This document shows, piece by piece, positions 1 to 5,043 of a stretch of DNA of 5,781 bases. Every line of letters starts with the position of its first letter. Within the stretch, counting starts at the first letter, position 1. The notes under the pieces are model-generated. The model saw nothing but the letters and a program-made list of their open reading frames with translations. It was not told the origin of the DNA and ran no database searches. This stretch comes from an uncultured Hyphomicrobiales bacterium. GTDB taxonomy: Bacteria; Pseudomonadota; Alphaproteobacteria; Rhizobiales; Aestuariivirgaceae. The stretch is from contig CAIYXE010000647.1 in assembly GCA_903930095.1 (NCBI GenBank), positions 1-5,781 of the forward strand. Direction: 5' to 3'. The translations under genes were made by a program, and so were the position numbers.

Positions 1-89
1 CCCTTGTCCACCGTCTCGATGGCGACGAGGACATTGTCCTGGTCTGAGAGGCGCAGCATGCGGGGAAGCTTGGGAACACTCGAAATCAT
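1..89 (-). CDS. UxaA/altronate dehydratase family protein, SAF-domain N-terminus (partial)
   Basis: Only the first 29 complete codons are inside the window; the gene runs off the left edge. The start is ATG at 89-87, with a modest purine-rich GTGAG stretch about 8 bases upstream. The peptide begins MISSVPKLPRMLRLSDQDNV and continues with LVAIETVDKG. The pattern of Leu-Arg-Leu, an Asp pair, Asn-Val, a hydrophobic Val-Ala strand and then a Lys-Gly turn resembles the SAF domain that starts altronate and galactarate dehydratases and the small subunits of split UxaA-type enzymes. Family members dehydrate sugar acids to 2-keto-3-deoxy acids. The gene diverges from the GntR-led operon, and its presumed promoter shares the palindrome at 137-150, so joint control is plausible. 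It could be either a full-length dehydratase or a stand-alone SAF subunit of about 100 residues. The family call rests on a short peptide recognised by eye. Confidence 0.7.
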   Translation of the reverse strand, partial: MISSVPKLPRMLRLSDQDNVLVAIETVDK

Positions 90-116
90 GTCGGGTCTCA
101 CTTTATGGCTGAGGGC

Positions 117-144
117 TTGCTCGTCCGGGGAATCCAGCTAACAT
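117..144 (+). promoter_or_regulatory. Candidate promoter for the GntR operon
   Basis: TTGCTC (117-122, 3 of 6 matches to TTGACA) is followed after 16 bases by TAACAT (139-144, 4 of 6 matches to TATAAT). The -10 hexamer lies inside the palindrome, which fits repression by a bound regulator. A transcript starting about 7 bases after the hexamer would begin at or next to the ATG at 151, giving a leaderless mRNA. This is a weak match found by eye; the position makes it more credible than the sequence score. Confidence 0.3.
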
Positions 145-150
145 GTTAGC
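137..150. promoter_or_regulatory. Perfect 14-bp palindrome, probable GntR operator
   Basis: GCTAACATGTTAGC is identical to its own reverse complement across all 14 bases. It sits between two divergent genes and directly abuts the ATG of the regulator gene at 151. FCD-type GntR regulators bind short palindromes as dimers and commonly repress their own gene and a divergent neighbour, so this is the natural candidate operator. The half-site (CTAAC/GTTAG) is not the textbook TGGT/ACCA of FadR, so the assignment comes from position and symmetry, not from a consensus match. A CCAGCT direct repeat (134-139 and 154-159) flanks it at a 20-base period, about two helical turns. Confidence 0.6.
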
Positions 151-170
151 ATGCCAGCTTCCGCCGTCAC
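143..170 (-). promoter_or_regulatory. Candidate divergent promoter for the UxaA-like gene
   Basis: On the minus strand GTGACG (170-165, 4 of 6 matches to TTGACA) is followed after 16 bases by TAACAT (148-143, 4 of 6 matches to TATAAT). The -10 arises because the palindrome presents the same hexamer on both strands. Transcription would start near 136, leaving a leader of about 47 bases before the ATG at 89. The -35 would lie inside the GntR coding sequence. This is inferred from motif and spacing only. Confidence 0.3.
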
Positions 171-885
171 CTATCAATTCTTGAGCCCGGGACGGAGCGC
201 GGCACCCGCCGGCGCCACGGCACGGGTACATGCGGCGCTGCGGGAAGCCATCGTGCAGCTGGACCTGAAGCCGGGGAAATTCCTGGACAAACAGGCGATT
301 GCTGCCCGGATGGGTGTCTCCCGTTTTCCCGTGGGCGAGGCGATGAACAGGCTGGCGGCCGAGGGGCTGGTCGACATCATTCCGCAGAGCGGCTCCCGCG
401 TGACGCTGATCAAGATTTCCGATGCACGCGAGAACATGTTCTTCCGCCGCGCACTTGAGGTTGAAACGGTACGAAGCATCGCCGGGCGCGCGCCTTCTGC
501 CTTGCTCGACCAGCTCCGCAGCAATCTCCGCTACCAGCAGGCAGCCATCGGGGCACAGGATCTGAAGGGCTTCCACACCTTCGACCTCTCCTTCCATGCC
601 GCCCTGCAGGACCAGCTGGGCTATGAGAGGGTGCGCAATGCCACGGAAACCGCGAGGCTGGGGCTGGAGCGGGTGCGAAGGCTGTTGAACACCCGGCGGC
701 GCCTGGAGCTGACGCTGGCAGAACATGAGGCTGTGGTGACAGCCCTCGAAAAGCGCGATGGCGAGGCCGCCGCATCCGCCATGCACCGCCACCTTGACGC
801 CGTGCTGGCGGAGCTCGAATTCTTCGCGCAGGACCGGCCGGAATTGTTTGCAGACCTCAACACCATGAAAGGCAGTGAGACATGA
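151..885 (+). CDS. GntR family transcriptional regulator, FCD (FadR) subfamily
   Basis: This is a 244-residue DNA-binding regulator. The N-terminal winged helix-turn-helix spans about residues 24-86, with the recognisable series ALREAI, LKPG, LDKQAIAARMGVSRFPV, EGLVDIIPQSGSRV. The C-terminal FCD ligand-binding domain covers about 95-222 and has the expected metal/effector ligands: Asp145 and His149 (FDLSFH), His192 (AEHEAV) and His214 (HRHLDAV). Length is normal for the family. The usual Arg of the PVREAL recognition helix is Gly62 (PVGEAM), while Arg58 is kept. Such regulators usually sense a small carboxylate or sugar acid and repress the linked catabolic genes. It leads the operon, its stop overlaps the next start (ATGA), and a perfect palindrome lies immediately before it, suggesting autoregulation. 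The ATG at 151 has no ribosome site at normal distance; it may be leaderless, or translation may start at TTG 181, which keeps the whole DNA-binding domain. Confidence 0.93.
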   Translation: MPASAVTYQFLSPGRSAAPAGATARVHAALREAIVQLDLKPGKFLDKQAIAARMGVSRFPVGEAMNRLAAEGLVDIIPQSGSRVTLIKISDARENMFFRRALEVETVRSIAGRAPSALLDQLRSNLRYQQAAIGAQDLKGFHTFDLSFHAALQDQLGYERVRNATETARLGLERVRRLLNTRRRLELTLAEHEAVVTALEKRDGEAAASAMHRHLDAVLAELEFFAQDRPELFADLNTMKGSET

Positions 886-1907
886 AGAAGCGCAATTTCA
901 AGGCGCCCTCGGGAGAAACCATCTCCTTCACCGAACTGGGGTTCGGCACGGCACCCATCGGCAATCTCTACCGGGCGGTCGACCCTGAGGATGCGCAGAA
1001 GACGCTGGAGGCCGCCTGGAAGGCGGGCATCCGCTATTTCGACACCGCACCGCTTTATGGGCTCGGCCTTTCTGAAACGCGCCTCAACCGCTTTCTCTTC
1101 GGCAAGAAGCGCAAGGACTATGTGCTCTCCACCAAGGTGGGACGCCTGCTTGACATATGCCCGCCGCAGGAGCGCACGGGGATTGGCAAGTTCTTTGACA
1201 CGCCGTCCCGCAAGGAGCGCTTCGACTACACCTATGACGGCTTTATGCGCTCCATTGAGTTCTCCCTGGAACGGCTGGGTGTCGACTCGATCGACATCAT
1301 CTTCGTTCATGACGTGGACGTGTTCACCCACAAGTCGGAAGCAGCACGCGATGCGCATGTGAAGACGCTGATGAGCAGCGGCTACAAGGCGCTGGTCAAG
1401 CTGCGCGAGCAAAAGGTGATCAAGGCCTTCGGCGCCGGCATCAATGAATGGCAGGTGGCCGAGACCCTGACGCGGGCAGGCGACTTCGACATCTTCCTGC
1501 TGGCGGGACGCTATACGCTGCTGGAACAGGAGGCACTCCAATCCTTCCTGCCGCTGTGCGAGGAGCGCGGCGTGGGGATCGTGCTGGGCGGACCTTACAA
1601 CTCCGGCATTCTTGCCACGGGGCCCAAGCCCGGCGCCTGGTATGATTATGACCCTGCGCCGAAGCACATTCTGGAGCGCGTGGCGAAGATCGAGGCCGTG
1701 TGCAAGCGCCACAAGGTGAAGCTGCCGGAGGCGGCGCTGCGCTTTCCGCTGCATCACAGCCAGGTCGTCAGCGTTATTCCCGGCGGGGTCAGTGCCAAGG
1801 AAGTAGCGCTCAACGCCAAGACCATGGGCGTTAAGCTGCCCAAGGCGCTGTGGAAGGAGTTGAAGGCCGAGGGACTGCTCCGCAAAGACGCGCCGGTGCC
1901 GCGGTGA
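882..1907 (+). CDS. Aldo/keto reductase, D-threo-aldose 1-dehydrogenase / L-fucose dehydrogenase type
   Basis: This is a 341-residue cytosolic NAD(P)-dependent oxidoreductase with the (beta/alpha)8 barrel of the aldo/keto reductase superfamily. The catalytic tetrad is visible: Asp54 and Tyr59 in FDTAPLYG, Lys85 in LSTKVG, and His143 in FVHDVD. The N-terminal ELGFGTAPIGNLY and the C-terminal VVSVIPGG cofactor strand fit the branch that includes D-threo-aldose 1-dehydrogenase, L-fucose dehydrogenase and one type of pyridoxal 4-dehydrogenase. These oxidise the C1 hemiacetal of a sugar, or an aldehyde, to a lactone. Residues about 91-113 form a loop typical of this branch. The start ATG overlaps the regulator's stop by four bases, with a GGCAGTGAG stretch just upstream, so it is translated with the regulator. 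Together with a sugar-acid dehydratase-like gene and a gulonate-dehydrogenase-like gene, the likely role is the entry oxidation of an aldose. The exact sugar is not determinable. Confidence 0.92.
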   Translation: MKKRNFKAPSGETISFTELGFGTAPIGNLYRAVDPEDAQKTLEAAWKAGIRYFDTAPLYGLGLSETRLNRFLFGKKRKDYVLSTKVGRLLDICPPQERTGIGKFFDTPSRKERFDYTYDGFMRSIEFSLERLGVDSIDIIFVHDVDVFTHKSEAARDAHVKTLMSSGYKALVKLREQKVIKAFGAGINEWQVAETLTRAGDFDIFLLAGRYTLLEQEALQSFLPLCEERGVGIVLGGPYNSGILATGPKPGAWYDYDPAPKHILERVAKIEAVCKRHKVKLPEAALRFPLHHSQVVSVIPGGVSAKEVALNAKTMGVKLPKALWKELKAEGLLRKDAPVPR

Positions 1908-2842
1908 AGACCGCCATATTGGGATCCGGCCTGATCGGCCGGTCCTGGGCCATGGTTTTCGCGCGCGGCGGCCATGACGTGCTGCTGTGGGACCAGGACG
2001 AGGCACAGGTCGACAAGGCGCTCAGCCATATCGCCATCACCCTGCCCGCCATGGCGGCGGAGGGGCTAATCGATGATGCAGGCGCCGTTCTATCCAGAGT
2101 CCGGCCTGCGCAGAACCTTGAGCACGCGCTGAGCGGAGCAGGGTTCGTTCAGGAGAACATCACGGAGCTGGCCGAGCCCAAGCAGCAGCTGTTCGCAGCC
2201 GTCGAGGCAGTGGTGCCGCGGGATGCGATCCTGTCCAGCTCCACCTCGGCCATCATGCCGTCGATCATCTTCGGCGGTCTGGCGACGCGGGACCGCTGCC
2301 TCGTGTCACATCCGCTGAACCCGCCGCATCTGGCCCCGATCGTTGAGCTGTGCGGCGCTGATTTCACCGCACCCGAAGTCATCTCCCGGGCGCGGGATTT
2401 CATGGCGGGCTGCGCCATGGTTCCCATCACGGTGAAGCGGGAGATCGAGGGCTTCATATTGAACCGGCTGCAGCTGGCGGTGCTGAACGAGGCCTTCCGC
2501 CTCATTGCGGAGGGCTATGTTTCAGCGGAAGACCTCGACAAGACGGTGAAGGATGGGCTCGCGCTGCGCTGGAGCTTCATGGGACCCATCGAAACAATCG
2601 ACCTCAATGCGCCGCAGGGCGTGGCCGACTACCTCACGCGCTATGGACCGACGATCCGCCGCGTGGGTGACCAACAGGCGGCGGCCAAGCCATGGCCAGA
2701 GACAATCGGCGCGACGCTCGATGCGGAGCTCCGGGCGGTGGTTCCGTCCGACAGGCTGGGCGCGGCCACGCAATGGCGCGACCGGCGGCTGATGGCGCTG
2801 GCCGCGCATAAGCGCGCGCAGGAGAAGAAGACGCCGCGGTGA
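1904..2842 (+). CDS. L-gulonate 3-dehydrogenase / lambda-crystallin-like NAD-dependent dehydrogenase (3-hydroxyacyl-CoA dehydrogenase family)
   Basis: From GTG 1904 this is a 312-residue protein, close to the roughly 320 residues of lambda-crystallin (CRYL1). It opens at once with the Rossmann strand KTAILGSGLIG (Gly7, Gly9, Gly12), and Asp30 at the end of the second strand suggests NAD preference. The family catalytic set is present: Ser-rich SSSTSA (111-116), His136 in SHPLNPP paired with Glu148 twelve residues later, and Asn187 in FILNRL. The phrases HPLNPPHLAPIVEL, KREIEGFILNRLQ and LNEAFRLIAEGYVSAEDLDK strongly recall CRYL1, which oxidises the C3 hydroxyl of L-gulonate. A short-chain acyl-CoA substrate is therefore less likely than a free 3-hydroxy (sugar) acid. 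An upstream in-frame GTG at 1850 exists but would add 18 residues before the Rossmann strand. GTG 1904 gives the GTGA overlap with the preceding stop, lacks a strong ribosome site and fits translational coupling. The gene ends flush against the convergent E2 gene. Confidence 0.9.
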   Translation: MKTAILGSGLIGRSWAMVFARGGHDVLLWDQDEAQVDKALSHIAITLPAMAAEGLIDDAGAVLSRVRPAQNLEHALSGAGFVQENITELAEPKQQLFAAVEAVVPRDAILSSSTSAIMPSIIFGGLATRDRCLVSHPLNPPHLAPIVELCGADFTAPEVISRARDFMAGCAMVPITVKREIEGFILNRLQLAVLNEAFRLIAEGYVSAEDLDKTVKDGLALRWSFMGPIETIDLNAPQGVADYLTRYGPTIRRVGDQQAAAKPWPETIGATLDAELRAVVPSDRLGAATQWRDRRLMALAAHKRAQEKKTPR

Positions 2843-2845
2843 TCA
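2840..2845. other. Tail-to-tail stop codons, TGATCA, no spacer
   Basis: The TGA ending the rightward dehydrogenase gene (2840-2842) is followed immediately by the TGA, read leftward, ending the E2 gene (2845-2843). The hexamer is its own reverse complement. There is no intergenic base and I see no GC hairpin with a T-run on either strand nearby. The two convergent transcripts must therefore overlap in coding sequence or be stopped by a factor-dependent mechanism. Confidence 0.85.
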
Positions 2846-4051
2846 GCCCTGGTCGATGAGGTCCACCATGGCATCAGGCGCACGCCAATGCGGCAGATGT
2901 CCTGATCCGGGGAAAATGCGGCTTGCCACGTTGAAGGGCAGGTTCAAGGCATGCTGCGCGGGGATCACCGCATCATCACGCATGAACACCGCCCGCACCG
3001 GCACGCTTGCCGCCTTGATCGCGGCGAGGAGAGAGTGCTTCTGTCGTCCGTCCGCTGCAAACTCCTCGGCGATTGCCTTTAGCTGCGCACCATGGGCCGA
3101 AAGATGCACGGCGAGGGACGCCTGAGCCTCCGGCGGGACGCTTTCACCCAGAAAGGTCAGGGCATGCTCAACGCGCGCTCCCAGCATGGCACCGAGAAAT
3201 TCGCTATTGACCTCTTCCCCGCAGCCGGCGGGCGACAGGAGGGTGAGGGAAAGGGCGCGGTCCGCCAGGCGGGCCGCAACGAGCGCACCATAGGAGTGGC
3301 CGAGCAGGTGGAACTTCACGGCAGGCAGGCTGGCGGCGATGGCCTGCACCATGTCAGCCAGCGTGGCGGCGGAGGAGATGGTCTCGCCATGGCCGGGAAG
3401 ATCCGGCGCGTAAACGCGATAGCCCCGGCTGGCGAGCTTGCGGCCCAGCGTGGTGAAGCTCTGCGAGTCGGCGAAGAGGCCGTGCAGCAGCAGCACAGAG
3501 CCCCTCTGCTGACCCTGTGCCGGCCACTCACGGAAAAAGATGCGGCCATGCGGGGTTTCGACATGATAGGTGGCGCGCGACGGGCGGAGTGCTGCGTCAA
3601 TGTCGGCGCGCGAGACGCGACCGTTGCGGCCGCTGCCCTGCAGCGTTGCAAGGTCAATGCCCTTCCGGCGGGCCGCGGCACGCGCAGCCGTCGAGGCGCG
3701 CGGACGCGTTCCGGTTGCCAGCGGCACGAAGCGCGGCATGGGAGCGGCAGACGGCGCAGCTGCTGCGGCCGGTGCTGCGGGCAACTTGGCTTCAGCCACC
3801 GCCTCCCCCTCGATCTCGATCCTTGCGATGGCGCTTTCGACCGGCACCATCTGGTCGCTGTCGACGAGCCATTCGATGAGGATGCCATCCTGCAAGGCGG
3901 GCACTTCCACCGTGGTCTTGTCACTTTCGACTTCGAGCAGCGTTTCGCCGCGCTTGAAGGCCTGGCCCGGCTTCTTGATGATGAGGCCGATGCGGCCTTC
4001 CTCCATCGTCTCCCCTAAGCGGGGGAGCGGCATGTCGACTACGCGGCCCAT
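2843..4051 (-). CDS. acoC: Acetoin dehydrogenase-type E2: lipoyl domain, E3-binding domain, alpha/beta hydrolase (AcoC-like)
   Basis: This 402-residue protein is the swinging-arm subunit of a thiamine-diphosphate dehydrogenase complex. Residues 4-82 are a lipoyl domain, with the lipoylated Lys45 in VESDKTTVEV. An Ala/Pro-rich hinge (about 83-106) leads to a peripheral-subunit (E3) binding domain at about 116-155 (AARAAARRKGIDL, GSGRNGRVSRADID). The remainder, about 160-402, is an alpha/beta hydrolase with oxyanion LLHGLFAD, nucleophile Ser253 in GHSYG, acid Asp360 in RDDAVIP and His385 in GSGHLPHW. The normal E2 acyltransferase domain with its HxxxDG motif is absent. This is the AcoC architecture of acetoin dehydrogenase, where acetyl from lipoamide is passed to CoA. 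The start ATG 4051 lies inside the E1-beta end and has a strong GAGGAGGA ribosome site 10 bases upstream; the alternative Met7 would be too far away. The symbol reflects architecture; acetoin as substrate is not proven. Confidence 0.92.
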   Translation of the reverse strand: MGRVVDMPLPRLGETMEEGRIGLIIKKPGQAFKRGETLLEVESDKTTVEVPALQDGILIEWLVDSDQMVPVESAIARIEIEGEAVAEAKLPAAPAAAAAPSAAPMPRFVPLATGTRPRASTAARAAARRKGIDLATLQGSGRNGRVSRADIDAALRPSRATYHVETPHGRIFFREWPAQGQQRGSVLLLHGLFADSQSFTTLGRKLASRGYRVYAPDLPGHGETISSAATLADMVQAIAASLPAVKFHLLGHSYGALVAARLADRALSLTLLSPAGCGEEVNSEFLGAMLGARVEHALTFLGESVPPEAQASLAVHLSAHGAQLKAIAEEFAADGRQKHSLLAAIKAASVPVRAVFMRDDAVIPAQHALNLPFNVASRIFPGSGHLPHWRAPDAMVDLIDQG

Positions 4052-5043
4052 GACGGAGCAATCCTCCTCACCAGCCAGAGACCCGTTTCTGAAATAAGCT
4101 GTGCGGAGGGCACAGCACCGCGTTCGAGCGCGGGGGAGACGGGAATGGGAATATCCTCACCCGAAACGCGCAGCACCGGCTCTTCCAGATAGTCGAAGCA
4201 GCGCTCGGAAATGCGGGCGGAGAGTTCGGCGGCGAAGCCCGACGTCATCACCGATTCAGTAACCACCATGGCGCGGCCGGTCTTCATCACCGAGCGGATG
4301 AAGGTCTCGTCATCGAGCGGGTTGAGGCAGCGGATGTCGATGACTTCCGCGGAAACACCGTTCTGCGCCAGCGTCTCCGCGGCGGCGAGCGCCTCGAAGA
4401 CCATTTTCGAATAGGTGACGATGGTGAGGTCCGACCCCTCCCGGCGGATGACGGACTGGCCCCAGGCGGCATCGGCCTTCTCCGGATCCATCTCGCCCTT
4501 CCGCACATAGAGGCTCTTGTGCTCGATGAACATCACGGGGTCCGGGCATTTCAGCGCCATGCGCAGCAGGTGATAGGCATCATTCACCGTGGCCGGCATG
4601 ACGACGCGAAGGCCGGGCACGTGGGTGAACCAGGATTCGAGCGATTGGGAATGCTGTGCCGCGCCCGAGCGGCCGGTGCCGCCCTGCATGCGCAGCACCA
4701 TGGGAACGCCAATCTGGCCGCCAAACATGTAGCGGCTCTTCGCGGCCTGATTCGCCACCTGGTCCATGGTGAGGCCGGCGAAGTCGATATACATGAGTTC
4801 CGCCACCGGGCGCGATCCAGTCATCGCGGCGCCCACCGCAGCACCGACGATGCCGGCTTCCGCGATCGGCGTGTCGACCACGCGGTGTTCCCCGAACATG
4901 TCAAGCAGGCCCTTGGTGACGCCATAGGCGCCGCCATAACGGCCAACCTCCTCACCCATCAGGAAGACGGAGGGATCCTCGTTCATCGCATCAATCAGCG
5001 CCTGGCGCAGCGCATCGCGGTAGGTGGTTTCGATCATGGCCAT
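4039..5043 (-). CDS. Thiamine-diphosphate dehydrogenase E1 component, beta subunit (AcoB/PdhB-like)
   Basis: This 334-residue protein is the beta half of an alpha2beta2 E1 that decarboxylates a 2-oxo acid or cleaves acetoin and passes the acyl group to lipoyl-E2. It is full length for the family (about 325-340). Visible landmarks are LMGEEVGRYGGAYGVTKGL (29-47), Glu62 in DTPIAEAGIVG, which would activate the cofactor's pyrimidine ring, the GGTGRSGAAQHSQSLESWF stretch (121-139) with active-site His131, PDPVMFIEHKSLY (167-179), and the C-terminal RVSGEDIPIPVS strand that pairs with the alpha subunit. The start ATG 5043 shares one base with the E1-alpha stop (TGATG) and has GGGGAGG seven bases upstream. 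A second Met two codons later (5037) is possible. The gene overlaps the start of E2 by 13 bases. Sequence alone does not separate acetoin from pyruvate or branched 2-oxo acid substrates. Confidence 0.95.
   Translation of the reverse strand: MAMIETTYRDALRQALIDAMNEDPSVFLMGEEVGRYGGAYGVTKGLLDMFGEHRVVDTPIAEAGIVGAAVGAAMTGSRPVAELMYIDFAGLTMDQVANQAAKSRYMFGGQIGVPMVLRMQGGTGRSGAAQHSQSLESWFTHVPGLRVVMPATVNDAYHLLRMALKCPDPVMFIEHKSLYVRKGEMDPEKADAAWGQSVIRREGSDLTIVTYSKMVFEALAAAETLAQNGVSAEVIDIRCLNPLDDETFIRSVMKTGRAMVVTESVMTSGFAAELSARISERCFDYLEEPVLRVSGEDIPIPVSPALERGAVPSAQLISETGLWLVRRIAPSWAA
4062..4069 (-). promoter_or_regulatory. Strong ribosome binding site for the E2 gene
   Basis: Read leftward the bases are GAGGAGGA, 10 bases before ATG 4051, and they lie inside the last codons of the E1-beta gene. 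This decides the E2 start at 4051 over the in-frame ATG at 4033. It also suggests that E2 is translated efficiently on its own, not only by coupling. Confidence 0.7.

Noticed and set aside
1850..1903. Upstream GTG start for the dehydrogenase
   Set aside because: It would add 18 residues (EGVEGRGTAPQRRAGAA after Met) before the Rossmann strand, overlapping the AKR end by 58 bases; GTG 1904 gives a family-like N-terminus and a four-base overlap.
882..1907. Vitamin B6 degradation cluster (pyridoxal 4-dehydrogenase AKR plus the HAD-like pyridine acid dehydrogenase)
   Set aside because: Both enzyme families occur in that pathway, but the dehydrogenase reads as CRYL1-like and the SAF/UxaA-type neighbour and FCD regulator fit sugar acids better; kept only as an outside alternative.
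621..2006. Long minus-strand open frame opposite the regulator and aldo/keto reductase genes
   Set aside because: Arg/His/Ala/Leu-rich translation without a recognisable domain; it is antisense to two well-supported genes and is a typical by-product of GC-rich codon use.
2780..2900. Intrinsic terminator between the convergent operons
   Set aside because: No stem-loop followed by a T-run on either strand; the region is coding up to the abutting stop codons.
3092..4018. Long plus-strand open frame opposite the E2 gene
   Set aside because: The minus-strand frame encodes clear lipoyl, E3-binding and hydrolase motifs; the plus-strand product is low-complexity Arg/Gly/Ala sequence with no family features.
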